A stretch of 64,000 bases of DNA from Gnomoniopsis sp. IMI 355080 (Eukaryota > Ascomycota > Sordariomycetes > Diaporthales > Gnomoniaceae), in assembly GCA_027946555.1 (NCBI GenBank), contig JAPEVC010000080.1, positions 62,001-126,000 of the forward strand, written 5' to 3'. A program made the translations under genes and the position numbers. The notes beneath the pieces are model-generated. The model was not told the DNA's origin, ran no database searches, and saw only the letters and a program-made list of their open reading frames with translations. The stretch's first letter is position 1, and every line of letters starts with the position of its first letter. Shown piece after piece: positions 1-9,196 of the stretch.

Positions 1-1685
1 AGGGTCAAGTCCAGCACCAGCAGCCGCTGGCCGAAGATGTCGACTGGGCCGCAAACTGTCCAGACTACGCCAAGTTCTCGAAACACCACCATGGCCCAGA
101 TAGTCTAGGGCCATTGGGCTTGCCTTTCCAGAGGCCGCACCCTAAATGTCGAACATTTCACTCCGATGCCGTCGAGGAGGTAATCAAGGATGTCACCTCA
201 CGCATGAAGGATCCCGACCTTGCGCGCCTCTTCGAGAATACTTTCCCTTCCACTACGGACACGACTATAAAGTTTCACACCGATGGAACCAAAAAATTCA
301 AGAAGAAGGACACGGGGCGAAGTGTGCTTGAAGGTGGAGCATGGGAGGGTCCTCAAACGTTCGTGGTGACGGGGGACATCACGGCGGAATGGCTTCGCGA
401 CAGTTGCAATCAATTGTCTCCGTACATGGCACTCGCAAAGAAGGACAAAGCATTGTCCAACATGATTCTTGGGGCCGTCAATACGCAAGCCGAATATGTT
501 ATCCAGTCGCCATACTGCAATGCTTTCCAGCCGCCTCCCATCTCGGGGCTGAAGGTCTCCTACAACGGCCAGGAAGACTACGTCCACCCTGCGTACGAGC
601 CAACTGTCGTTTTTGAGTGCAAGTATGAGCTCGACTCCTTAGGTCACTTCCTAACTTTGGCAAACGACTTTCACGACGCGACCGGGTCCTTGGACTTTGT
701 GAACGTGCGCTTCCTTTTGGCATTGGAAACTTTGCTGGAGGTGCTCGAGCAGCAGAGTCAGTCAACCTTCGACTCAGAGACTGGACGCTTCCGCAGAAAC
801 GAATATACCTTCAAGCGCCAGACTTGGACTGGCACTGAAACGTTGAACTTAGACGGCGTTGGCAACCCGTTGAACAATGGCACTGGTCTTGTTCGCAGTG
901 CCTTCAGACCTAGTGATGATGCCACCATCCTGGGCTTCTTTATTCCAGCAAACGCTATGATGGCCGTAGAGCTTTTGAGGACGGCGGCCATCCTCAAAGA
1001 CGCTGGTGAGGAGGCCACGGCACAAAGGCTTGCCCGCTGGAGCAAGACGATAAAGGATGGTATTTGGGAGCATGGTGTAGTGCAGCACGCCAAATACGGA
1101 CCGGTCTACGCGTATGAAGTTGACGGTTATGGCTCTTCCATCTTGATGGACGATGCGAACTACCCGAGTTTACTGGCCCTGCCGCTGATGGGATTTGTGC
1201 CGTCGGACGATCCCGTTTATCAGAACACCCGGAAGATGTTGCTGGATCGTGCGTCCAATCCGTACTATCTGGAAGGGAAAGAATTTCGAGGTATTGGAGG
1301 TGAGTCAACTGAGAAATCCAGTCTACCTTGATCAAGCTTCTAAAGTTCAACAGGGCCCCATATCGGGCTTTCCAACGCCTGGCCTATGAGCTTGCTCATA
1401 CAAGCTCAGACCAGCGACGATGACGCAGAGATTTCAGGATGTATCGACTTTGTTCTCAAGTCTGCAAAGCTTGGGTTGATTCATGAAAGTATTGACGTCA
1501 ACAACCTCGGCTCTTATACAAGTGAGTGACATCTTGCCCATTCGCTTGATACAATGTGCTAATATGCATGCTCTTCAGGAAGCTGGTTTGCTTGGGCAAA
1601 TGGAGTTTTCGCTGAAACAATACTAGATTTGGCTACACGCAAACCTCATTTAATTTTTACAGATCCGACACCATACGAGATATAG
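1..1685 (+). CDS. Glycoside hydrolase family 125 exo-alpha-1,6-mannosidase (Mug157-like), 5' end outside window
   Basis: The reading frame is open from the left edge, so the start and any signal peptide lie outside. Three exons are visible: up to 1299, 1354-1521 and 1579-1685. Introns 1300-1353 and 1522-1578 have GTGAGT donors and CAG acceptors, and reading phase is kept across both. The protein carries the GH125 (old DUF1237, Mug157) signature: the block ITAEWLRDSCNQ, the DDATILGFFIPANAMM region, the DGYGSSILMDDANYPSLLALP block, and after splicing GGPHIGLSNAWPMSLL followed by SWFAWANGVFAE. Family members cleave alpha-1,6-linked mannose; the fungal proteins are usually secreted or in the secretory pathway. 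Only about 460 residues are in view. The family call is secure; substrate and location are inferred from the family. Confidence 0.93.
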
Positions 1686-2282
1686 TGTTATGACATGAGC
1701 ATGGGTGGTAGGGACAGCAGGCCTGGCATGATGAGTTTCGGGACTTCAAGTTCGTCAGGATACCCAACCCTTGAGCGGCTTCTTATCACCTAGTACGTAG
1801 CAAAGGAGACTAGAGCGACTTGGGACGAGTTTACGATGGTAGGGGTCAATGTAGAGGTTGAGCGCTCTCCTACCAGCCAAACTTGAGAGTTCCCCCGTCA
1901 AGGATGGCTTGCTTCATTCTTCGTCCTTGACTCAGCAGAATAAGAAACGTGGGTATATGTGAACATACCTGGGGGTGTCATTCAAATTCACGGCATCAGC
2001 TACCTGGCTGCCGACGACACTGGAATCTCACCCCACGTTCAGACTCCTTGAAGAGCGCTCAATCTGTTGAGGGGCACCTCGAGGAGACAGTCTTGTGGAG
2101 CAAAAGCACGATGTCGGATCTTTGCAACAAAAACAAGCCGTTCGTGTGGCATGACTGTGAGTTTACGTGAACACTGAGCATATCCACGCCCGGTGCCGAT
2201 TCGGCAGGTAATGTGAACGTAAATCATCACGAGTGCACAGCAGTCTGAGCCCTTTCCCCTCACTTACCTCACACCACTCAGC
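1686..2282. other. Intergenic region, no gene supported
   Basis: This is the 3' flank of the GH125 gene and the promoter of the flavin-reductase-like gene. A short ATG-led stretch at 2111-2157 ends at a GTGAGT that looks like a splice donor, but no acceptor joins it in frame to the next gene. It is probably 5' UTR or chance. Confidence 0.5.
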
Positions 2283-2882
2283 ATGTCACCCCAATTCGAG
2301 CATTACCCACCCACAAAGGTCTACCGCCTGATCGAGCCCGGCCCGGTCCTCCTCGTGACGACCGGCTCGCTCAAAGATGGCACCCACAATGTGATGACAA
2401 TGGGCTTCCACATGGTCCTTCAGCACGAGGGCCCGCCGCTACTGGGGATCTCGTTGGGCCCTTGGGACGCCTCGTTTACACTTCTCAAGAAACACCGGGA
2501 TTGCGTTCTCGTCGTGCCGGATGTTGCAATGGTAAATACTGTCGTGGATATCGGCAACTGCTCTGCAGACGACAACGCCCTGGAAGACAACAAGTGGACG
2601 CGTTTCGGGCTCGAGGCGCTACCTGCCCGGAAGGTCAAGGCGCCTCTTGTTGGAGGGTCCGATGTCATTGCGAACATTGAATGCGTGGTTGAGGATTCCA
2701 CGATGGTGGGCAAGTATGCGATGTGGGTGCTGCGCCCGGTCAAGGCGTGGATGAACCCTGAGAAGAGACCGGGGGATGGCGGCAGGATGTTCCATCACCG
2801 TGGAGATGGAACATTCGTTGTGGACGGCGAGGTATTGGATTTGAAGGAGCGCATGGTCAAGTGGTCGAGCTTCCAAGACTGA
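2283..2882 (+). CDS. Flavin reductase-like (FMN-binding split-barrel) protein
   Basis: Single-exon gene of 199 residues. The sequence fits the flavin-reductase-like/DIM6-NTAB family: an N-terminal region VLLVTTGSLKDGTHNVMTMG, then LLGISLGPWDASFTLLKKH and the CVLVVPDV strand with a downstream helix. This is the pattern of the split-barrel fold that binds FMN and, in better-known members, reduces flavin with NAD(P)H or supplies a partner monooxygenase. An FAD monooxygenase lies 2.7 kb downstream, but with two other candidates between them, so a functional link is only a guess. The start at 2283 is the first ATG of the frame and the length suits the family. The precise substrate is unknown. Confidence 0.8.
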   Translation: MSPQFEHYPPTKVYRLIEPGPVLLVTTGSLKDGTHNVMTMGFHMVLQHEGPPLLGISLGPWDASFTLLKKHRDCVLVVPDVAMVNTVVDIGNCSADDNALEDNKWTRFGLEALPARKVKAPLVGGSDVIANIECVVEDSTMVGKYAMWVLRPVKAWMNPEKRPGDGGRMFHHRGDGTFVVDGEVLDLKERMVKWSSFQD

Positions 2883-3056
2883 GGGTGTTGTGAGGTCGAC
2901 GTCGTTTCTGACACTTATTTATAGTACTCGATTTCTGGGTCCATGAGAGTTGCGCATTTAAGAAGCACCGTCGAAGCTCTAGCTTCTGGTGATACCCATA
3001 ACAGCCGAATGGAGGAGTGCGAGACGTGATTGGGACAATGGCCTGTCGAACCAGTT

Positions 3057-3272
3057 TCATGAAACAGCGCTGTCACTCATTTTGCAGCCGATATGACCGA
3101 GCTTGCAGCTCATAAGGGCCAGTGTGAGAATAGCGCAGATGGTCAATGGCGTGATGGTCAATATGTGAAGAGATACGGCGGCCATTTGGAGAAGATCAGG
3201 GCAGGCTTTGAGAGCATTGTTCATTGGGATGTTGGTGCCGTTGACGGGGGCTGAGAAGCTGCTGCAGAGCAT
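3057..3272 (-). CDS. Candidate small membrane protein, 71 residues
   Basis: An ATG-led frame on the minus strand encodes a 71-residue protein with one clear hydrophobic stretch (about residues 29-53) and five cysteines. Three things favour a real gene. Third codon positions are rich in C, as in the certain genes nearby. A TATATAAG box sits at about 3321-3328, some 50 nt upstream of the ATG on this strand. There is no competing gene. Against it: no known family, and a four-codon upstream ORF lies between TATA box and start. Just upstream, in another frame (about 3325-3411), 29 codons ending at a stop read like an exon end, so this may instead be a decayed or spliced larger gene. Confidence 0.3.
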   Translation of the reverse strand: MLCSSFSAPVNGTNIPMNNALKACPDLLQMAAVSLHILTITPLTICAILTLALMSCKLGHIGCKMSDSAVS

Positions 3273-4095
3273 GAGTGGGATCGAATGCTGTTTACCGCTA
3301 CAGCACCATCTAGAACGTCCTTATATAGCCGACTTTGTCCACAGGTTGTGCTGGATGGCGGTGGCAGTGACAAGTGCCCAGTAGAGATTCTCCAATCCAG
3401 CTTCATCCCATGTCGCTCAGATCTTGAAATGAGCGCGATTCATACCTATGTATTGGAAAAACGTTTATACAAATAAAAATAGAATTGAGTTTGTGATCCA
3501 CGCCTTGGCCAAGCTTGTTCACAGAGTGGATCCAATCGGGCAATGCCGAGAACACGCTGCTTGACTAAGAAAGACGGTCGACTACAGGCTTCTACGACTT
3601 CACGCCAACAAACATCAAATTGTTCGGGTTCCTATTTTGGGTCCACATGATTCGGCCTGCAGATGCAACGCTGTCAAATTGTCAAACTCTGCTCAATCTC
3701 GTATGTGCGCTGGACGCCATACGCGAATGGCTTAACACATTGAAGCATTCGGCAAAACACAGCATTGAAACCAGGACCTATTTTGACCGACAAGCAGTCC
3801 TGGACATCCATGGTCAGCCATAGGAAGATGTCTGAAGATTCCTGAAGTATCTACCGAACATGTTGTATTCGAAAGCAACGAACTGTCCCGGCAATTTCTC
3901 CAAACCCAAGATCGTTCGTTGTAATCTGTTAAAGGGTCGGCAAGCAGGGCTTGGGCTTGCTTCTTCTGTGCCTCAACAAGAACACTCCACTTATTCAAAT
4001 AAGGCGTCCCGCAGACCCACTCGGGGGGATATTTGTACGCGTGGGCTGTGAGGCTCAACCGAGCCACGATGGATACATGGATGAGACTACGACAA

Positions 4096-4103
4096 TATAA
4101 AAG
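4096..4103 (+). promoter_or_regulatory. TATA box of the Cys/Gly-Pro small protein gene
   Basis: TATAAAAG lies 105-112 nt upstream of the ATG at 4208, a usual distance in filamentous fungi for a TATA-driven gene with a short 5' UTR. A short upstream ORF starts at about 4111. TATA-type promoters are commonly inducible or strong, which would fit a small structural or stress protein; that is inference. Confidence 0.6.
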
Positions 4104-4207
4104 GGGCGAAATGCACCTTGATCGGGCCTCCGACCGGCCTCGCAGCTTCAGTACATCCATCAATCAGACCTGAAAATTCACTGTCACGACGGTCTACTAC
4201 ACCAAAA

Positions 4208-4585
4208 ATGCCCGAAGTCGCCCCTCCCCAACAACAAGAGCCCATGGAGGCCACGCCCAATGGCTCCATTGTCGACCGCCAGCCCGTAAGTGCTCCAGTT
4301 GCTTTCTCTTCTCGCGTCCGTTGTATACAGCAGCTGACAGCGTCTCTATAGACTAGCGAGCCACCCATGATGTTTATGCGTGGCGGTGGTGAGGACTGTG
4401 ATGTCGACTGCTGCTGCTGCGGCTGTGGAGAGTCATGTGGTGAAAATGAAGGCCCTCCCCCTATGGGCGGCGGTGGTCCACCTCCCGGTGAAGGTTTCGG
4501 AGGTCCCGGCGGTCCCGGCGGCCCCGGAGGTCCTGGCGGTCCTGGCGGTCCTGGAGGTCCTCCACCAGGACCTGGAGGCTGGTAA
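4208..4585 (+). CDS. Small cysteine-cluster, Gly-Gly-Pro repeat protein (function unknown)
   Basis: Two exons, 4208-4285 and 4352-4585, with intron 4286-4351 (GTAAGT donor, CTATAG acceptor). The intron is 66 nt, so the frame is the same on both sides, but it carries an in-frame TAG that requires splicing. The product is 103 residues. Residues 1-36 are Pro/Gln/Glu-rich. Seven cysteines lie at 42, 46-49, 51 and 55, and seven uninterrupted Gly-Gly-Pro triplets fill 76-96, ending in a terminal Trp. There is no signal peptide, so the Cys block is not a typical secreted effector pattern. It resembles CYSTM-type or metal-binding small proteins only in composition, and I do not assign it to that family. 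A TATA box upstream supports expression. Confidence 0.7.
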
Positions 4586-5600
4586 AGGAGCATGAGTGCT
4601 ATCGACAGAGTCATTCGATGATGACGATGAAGAGACCGGGCATGGTATGCCTAAATCCTCATCAAGGCTTGCACCACATAATGGACGGGCCGAAGGGGAG
4701 CGAGGCCACACGAAAGAGGCTAATTGCAGGAGAGGATTTGTTGCTACGGAAGTGCTCCCGGCGACAAGACTCGTGGAACTATTGAGCGTTGTACATACTT
4801 GGATGTAGACTTCAGAATAGGCAATTTGACTGTTGACGCGGCAAATTCTCTTCTTAAAATCGTCTGCAAGGTTAACAGTTCTCCTCCTTTAACAGATCAG
4901 TTCTACTTCAACAACCACTGCGGGCGCGATGGTCGGCCAGGTCTCATGAAATGTCATTCAAGATTTAGAAATTCATCATCCCACTCATAGAGATGGTGAA
5001 CGAAGTTGTCGGAGCCAGAGAAAACGGCATAGAGGTATTCGGTCTCTGACGTGAGACATGGAAAGGGTTTGGCTTACTCACTTATCCGACCTCCGAGCCC
5101 GAGATGAATAATTCCTACCGTACGACGCGGAGCCGTGTCGGTGACTCGGTGCTCGCGCCCCACCACTTTCTCCGTGGCACGCATGCACGAACAAGGTCCA
5201 TAGCTTCTCCAAAGCGATCGAAAGACCGCGGCAGCTTCAAGTTGAATATTAGCTAGTCGCATCAAAATGACGCATCGATAGGAATGTGCTTACTGCCTTT
5301 GCTCCTTTAATCTTATGCTATCACAACTTTTCGCGTGTATCGGTCTCGCATCTTCTTCCAGGCGACGGTTTGAACGGTGCGCGTGAAACCTTGCGCGCCG
5401 ATACAATTCACTGCTGTTGGACAACCTTTAGATAGTCGTGATGGATCGGGTCTACAAAAGGAGAAGGAAACCTCAAGCTCAAGAGCATGTTTGAACTGGA
5501 TCCATATCGCTCAATAGCAGGCAAGATTTCAGCTCAGACAGCAGCAATACAAGCAACTCTTTTACAACTTTTTTTTAGCAACCACACACACACACAGACA
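4586..5600. other. Intergenic region between the small Cys protein and the monooxygenase
   Basis: It contains the uncertain minus-strand small gene at 4954-5262 and the promoter and 5' UTR of the monooxygenase. A (CA)7 run at 5583-5596 ends a few bases before the monooxygenase ATG. Nothing else is seen. Confidence 0.5.
4954..5262 (-). CDS. Candidate small spliced gene, exon structure uncertain
   Basis: The stretch 4954-5043 on the minus strand reads as 29 codons plus stop with strongly coding-like composition (TEYLYAVFSGSDNF and on to an acidic end). A CAG acceptor precedes it at 5046-5048. Two donors are possible. GTGAGT at 5081 keeps phase with an ATG-led frame from 5262 (89 residues), but the intron is only 36 nt. 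GTAGGA at 5118 gives a normal 73-nt intron but leaves no in-frame ATG unless an upstream exon is added. A second good intron (GTAAGC donor, CTAAT branch site, AAG acceptor, 59 nt) lies further upstream at about 5235-5293. So a spliced transcript is likely, but its protein is not settled. The family is unknown. Confidence 0.3.
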
Positions 5601-7184
5601 ATGTCGACAATCGATGTCTTGGTCGTTGGCGCTGGCCCAGTGGGCTTGACTATGGCGAATGAATTAGCTATCCAAGGCGTCGCCTTCCGAATCGTCGAGA
5701 AAGAACCAACGCCCTCCGACAAATCTCGAGCCCTCGCTGTGCACTCTCGCACTCTTGAGACGCTGAATAGATACGGACACATCGATGAGCTGTTGGCCCA
5801 TTCCCAAAAGATTGTTGGTAATGAGGTGTACATCAACCGCAAGCTCGTCCCAGGCTCCAACCTATTCGGTGCCGGAGCGACCCAGGTCCGACCCGACACT
5901 CAGTTCCCGGGAGCCCACTCCATCTCACAGGTCGTCACTGAGGCATTTTTAGCGAACCGCCTTGCAGAGAAGAACATCACCGCTGAGCGCTCGGTGAGGG
6001 TGAAGAGCATAGTGCAAAACGATGACGTGGCTACGGTGGTGCTTCTTAAAGATGATGGCTCTGAGGAGACCGTCCGGGCCAAGTACGTGGTCGGCTGTGA
6101 TGGAGCGCACTCGGTTGTGCGGCACTCCATGAACGTGGTATTCGAGGGCGACGCATATGCGCAGGAGTTCATCACAGCCGACACACTGATCGACTGGGAA
6201 GGGCACGATGCCAAAATGCACTTCATTCTTGGCGAAGGCACGCTCGTGATGGTGCCTCTGGGTCCAGGCAGAGTCCGCATCGTCCTCTCGAGACCCAGCC
6301 ACCTGGCTTCGCAGACTGAACCCACTCTGGAAGATTTCCAGAAGGCCCTCGAGGCACAACTCCCACCGGGGGAGAAGATCAGGCTCCACGATCCCATCTG
6401 GCTAGCTCGCTACCATCTGCACCATCGATGTGCAACGAAATACCGCGACGGGAGATTGTTCGTGGCCGGAGATGCGGCACACATTCACAGCCCTGTCGGC
6501 GGACAAGGGATGAACACGGGTATCCAAGACAGTGTGAACCTGGGTTGGAAACTCGCGCGCGTTCTCAAGGGTGAGAGAGCAAATGACTTTCTCGATGCAT
6601 ACCACCAAGAACGCTGGCCTATTGGCCAACACCTCTTGACTCAGACCGACCAGCTCTTCACGTTCCTCACCAGCAACACACCCACCTTCAATATGGTCCG
6701 AAACGTCCTGTTGCCTCATGCTTTGCCATCGATCGCGAGCAGCACAGACATGCCTCTGAGCATGATGAAGTATTTCTCCGGCCTGCGCGTCAAGTACCGC
6801 AAGAGTCCAGTCGTCCAAACAGCGGCTGGATTCAATGGACCTCTCCGTGGAGGATTTCGTGCCCCTGACGGACAGATTCGAACCGTAGAAGGGGAACAGT
6901 CTTGGCTTCAGAACCTTCTGAGAGGTCCAGGATATCACATGCTCTTCTTTTCGAATGCAGCAGATGACAAGCCGGTTGAAGAAGGCCAAGCGAAGCTGCT
7001 CACAGCCACTCAGGAGTCACACCCAGTACAGGTACATTTCATCACCAATGTGAAGAGTTCAAACCCGAAAGCTGTTGTGGACATCGATGGGGAGCTGCAC
7101 AAACGCTACGGTTTCGATACCACGCCCGGTTTCGTTCATGTCCGTCCAGATGGGTACATCGAGAACATTGGGTATCTCGGATGA
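5601..7184 (+). CDS. FAD-dependent monooxygenase, PheA/TfdB (aromatic hydroxylase) type
   Basis: Intronless, 527 residues. The Rossmann FAD motif GAGPVG is at residues 10-15, directly after the start, which is why the ATG at 5601 is chosen over the upstream in-frame codons. A DG motif (GCDG) sits at 165-168 and the second FAD motif, GDAAH followed by GGQGMNTGIQD, begins at 290. The C-terminal 130 residues have the thioredoxin-like layout seen in phenol hydroxylase-type enzymes. These proteins use NAD(P)H and oxygen to hydroxylate aromatic or polyketide-like substrates in the cytosol. No biosynthetic core gene is near, so catabolism or detoxification is as likely as secondary metabolism. It converges with the aminotransferase, with 192 nt between the stops. 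Confidence 0.9.
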   Translation: MSTIDVLVVGAGPVGLTMANELAIQGVAFRIVEKEPTPSDKSRALAVHSRTLETLNRYGHIDELLAHSQKIVGNEVYINRKLVPGSNLFGAGATQVRPDTQFPGAHSISQVVTEAFLANRLAEKNITAERSVRVKSIVQNDDVATVVLLKDDGSEETVRAKYVVGCDGAHSVVRHSMNVVFEGDAYAQEFITADTLIDWEGHDAKMHFILGEGTLVMVPLGPGRVRIVLSRPSHLASQTEPTLEDFQKALEAQLPPGEKIRLHDPIWLARYHLHHRCATKYRDGRLFVAGDAAHIHSPVGGQGMNTGIQDSVNLGWKLARVLKGERANDFLDAYHQERWPIGQHLLTQTDQLFTFLTSNTPTFNMVRNVLLPHALPSIASSTDMPLSMMKYFSGLRVKYRKSPVVQTAAGFNGPLRGGFRAPDGQIRTVEGEQSWLQNLLRGPGYHMLFFSNAADDKPVEEGQAKLLTATQESHPVQVHFITNVKSSNPKAVVDIDGELHKRYGFDTTPGFVHVRPDGYIENIGYLG

Positions 7185-7376
7185 AATGATATGGAACAAA
7201 CCGAAAGGGAATGATTGAATGGGATTGCGATGCGTTTGATGACAATTTTCCTAGCGTATATCATTAATGTCAGTTTCCTAAAAGACAACAAGCAATGTTC
7301 TTCTCATTATGAAAGAGAAGAGAAAAAGAAAGAGAAAATAAGGATGCTCAGACTGTATGTAAATAGAAATACTCAC

Positions 7377-8900
7377 TCAGTAGAAGGAATCCAGCTTCTT
7401 CGCTGTTGGGCCATCCTCTCTAGACGTGCCTGGTCCTTGACTTTGCAGAGTCTCGACCACTCTCCCAAGGCGAGCCACTCCCTGGACAAGATCTGCTTCA
7501 TCCTCCCAAGAAAAGCACAGCCGTATGCTATTGTCGAACCTCGACGCCCCTGAATCGCCCTTGACCTCAAACATTGATCCTGGCGGTACGATCAAATTCT
7601 CCTGCTCCAATGCCCGATTTGCAATATCTTGCGCCGCCGGGCCCTTTGGAAATGTGATCCAGACAAAATACCCACCATACGTAACGTGACCATCAGCACC
7701 CACATTTCCATCCGACACCTCGATCCCAAACCTATCCAGCTGCTTATGCACTTCCCTCATCAGAAGGGCATGACGCCTTTGCAAACCCGGCCGGCACACC
7801 CCATCAATCTGCCGCGCCAGAGCTCCCTTGCGGATCATGTCCCAGATCATTGTCGCCGAGAAATGACTCGGGGCGCCTCCCGACTTGGTCGAGCCGGTTT
7901 GGGCAACGCCAAAAGCAAAGTCCCTGGTACCTTCGACCCAACCGGTGCGCATGCCTGGGGCGATGATCTTGCTGAAAGAGCCATTGCTTATGGCGTGGCC
8001 AAACCAAGTTCCCTCTGGATCGTGTGCGCTGGGACCGAGTGAGAAGTCGATGTCTGACAGGCGGGCGAGTGGACGAACTATGGGGAGGGGCGCGGACGTC
8101 GATGTTGGGATGCTGAAAGAGGAGGAGACTGGCCATTGTAGAAAGTCGTATACGTCGTCGCAGACGACGAGACAGTCATATTGGCGCGCTAATCGGACTA
8201 GACCCTCTCTTCTCTTGAGGCTCATGGTCTTGCCTGAGGGATTCGAGGATGATGGAACGACATAAATAACATGTCGGTAGACTTTGCGCAAGTTCGGGTT
8301 TTTGTACACGGGTCGCTCGGTCGGATCGATCTTCTCCTCCACACGTTTGAGGTTTCTCTCGAGGAAACCAAGATCAATACCTTCACTGTCCTCTGGAACT
8401 GCCTTCAATCGTCCCTTGAAGCCGGAGTCTTCGAAAATAGGGCAAGCCAAATAGTAGCACGGGGCAACGACCCAGACAGCCTTGGTATACACTGGCTCGG
8501 TGTACGACTGCAATATACAGGCCAAGCTCTGACTCGCTCCACCAGTGATGCATATTCTCTCTGCGTCTGGTTTCGTCTCGAAGTAGCCGCTTAAGAACTT
8601 GGCAAGCTCCTCTCTCAAAGGCTGAAAGCCTTCGTCCGGTCCATATTGAAGACCCGGCACGAAGATGTCGTGACTAGAAAGAACTGTATTTGCTGCCGCC
8701 TTGAGAGCTTCCGCGGGGAGAACATGAGGGGATGGCCAGCCACGGAGAAGGTTGATGAGCTTCTTCTCCTGCGTTGGTGGTGGTTCAGCCGGCGTCATTG
8801 TGCGAGCAGAGAACTTGGAGAATTGTCGGCGCGTGGGGGTTGACTTCCTCAAAACACTAAATTTGGGCAGACATTGCAGTGGTCCCGGAGCGCGGAGCAT
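7377..8900 (-). CDS. PLP-dependent aminotransferase, class I/II fold
   Basis: Intronless, 507 residues. Fold-type I signatures are present: NPSGK at 220-224, the CDDVYDFL block with D249 and Y251, the Schiff-base lysine K311 in SFSKIIAPGMRTGW, and R318 just after it. It resembles the fungal branch of aromatic/aminoadipate/valine-pyruvate-type transaminases with a GGASQSL loop at 120-126; the amino donor cannot be named from sequence. The first 34 residues are basic with Ser/Thr and no acidic residues, which looks like a mitochondrial presequence; a second Met at 35 could give a cytosolic form. A TATA box lies about 60 nt upstream of the start. Confidence 0.88.
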   Translation of the reverse strand: MLRAPGPLQCLPKFSVLRKSTPTRRQFSKFSARTMTPAEPPPTQEKKLINLLRGWPSPHVLPAEALKAAANTVLSSHDIFVPGLQYGPDEGFQPLREELAKFLSGYFETKPDAERICITGGASQSLACILQSYTEPVYTKAVWVVAPCYYLACPIFEDSGFKGRLKAVPEDSEGIDLGFLERNLKRVEEKIDPTERPVYKNPNLRKVYRHVIYVVPSSSNPSGKTMSLKRREGLVRLARQYDCLVVCDDVYDFLQWPVSSSFSIPTSTSAPLPIVRPLARLSDIDFSLGPSAHDPEGTWFGHAISNGSFSKIIAPGMRTGWVEGTRDFAFGVAQTGSTKSGGAPSHFSATMIWDMIRKGALARQIDGVCRPGLQRRHALLMREVHKQLDRFGIEVSDGNVGADGHVTYGGYFVWITFPKGPAAQDIANRALEQENLIVPPGSMFEVKGDSGASRFDNSIRLCFSWEDEADLVQGVARLGRVVETLQSQGPGTSREDGPTAKKLDSFY

Positions 8901-8960
8901 CGAAAAGTGCAGCTATCGAGGTTCAAAATGTGACGCCGTAAGTGAAGTGTAAGTGAGCGT

Positions 8961-8967
8961 ATTTATA
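8961..8967 (-). promoter_or_regulatory. TATA box of the aminotransferase gene
   Basis: On the minus strand the sequence reads TATAAAT, 60-67 nt upstream of the ATG at 8900, followed by a short pyrimidine-rich leader. Placement is right for a TATA element with a short 5' UTR. Confidence 0.5.
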
Positions 8968-9196
8968 TGAGCTCCGGCGACGGAGCGGCGGCCGATGAGG
9001 GTTAGCCTTACTGGTGGGGGAGACAAGCGGGCACTGAGCTGGAAACTCCTGATCGATTTTTGACTTGATAGCGAGGGTTTCTACACCTTACAATTTCACA
9101 TCATGAATTGAGCGAAAGCACTCGTTATATGATTCGTATCCTCGTAAGTTAGGGTATCTATTAAATTTTCTTCACCAAACGCCGGCGGCCCATGAA

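Larger units (their letters stand above)
2883..4207. other. Intergenic region of 1.3 kb with one weak small-gene candidate
   Basis: No gene with recognisable homology was seen. On the minus strand around 3057-3420 there are two short stretches with coding-like codon use (listed separately). A 58-codon ATG-led frame at 3648-3823 on the plus strand has ordinary base use and no other support. A TATA box for the next gene lies at 4096-4103. Confidence 0.5.

Noticed and set aside
4087..4614. 175-codon minus-strand frame with Pro-Gly repeats, opposite the Cys/GGP gene
   Set aside because: It is the reverse image of the GGP repeat region; the plus strand has TATA box, intron and stop placement that fit a gene, the minus strand has none.
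5601..8900. Monooxygenase plus aminotransferase as a secondary-metabolite cluster
   Set aside because: No polyketide synthase, NRPS, terpene cyclase or cluster regulator nearby; neighbours are housekeeping genes.
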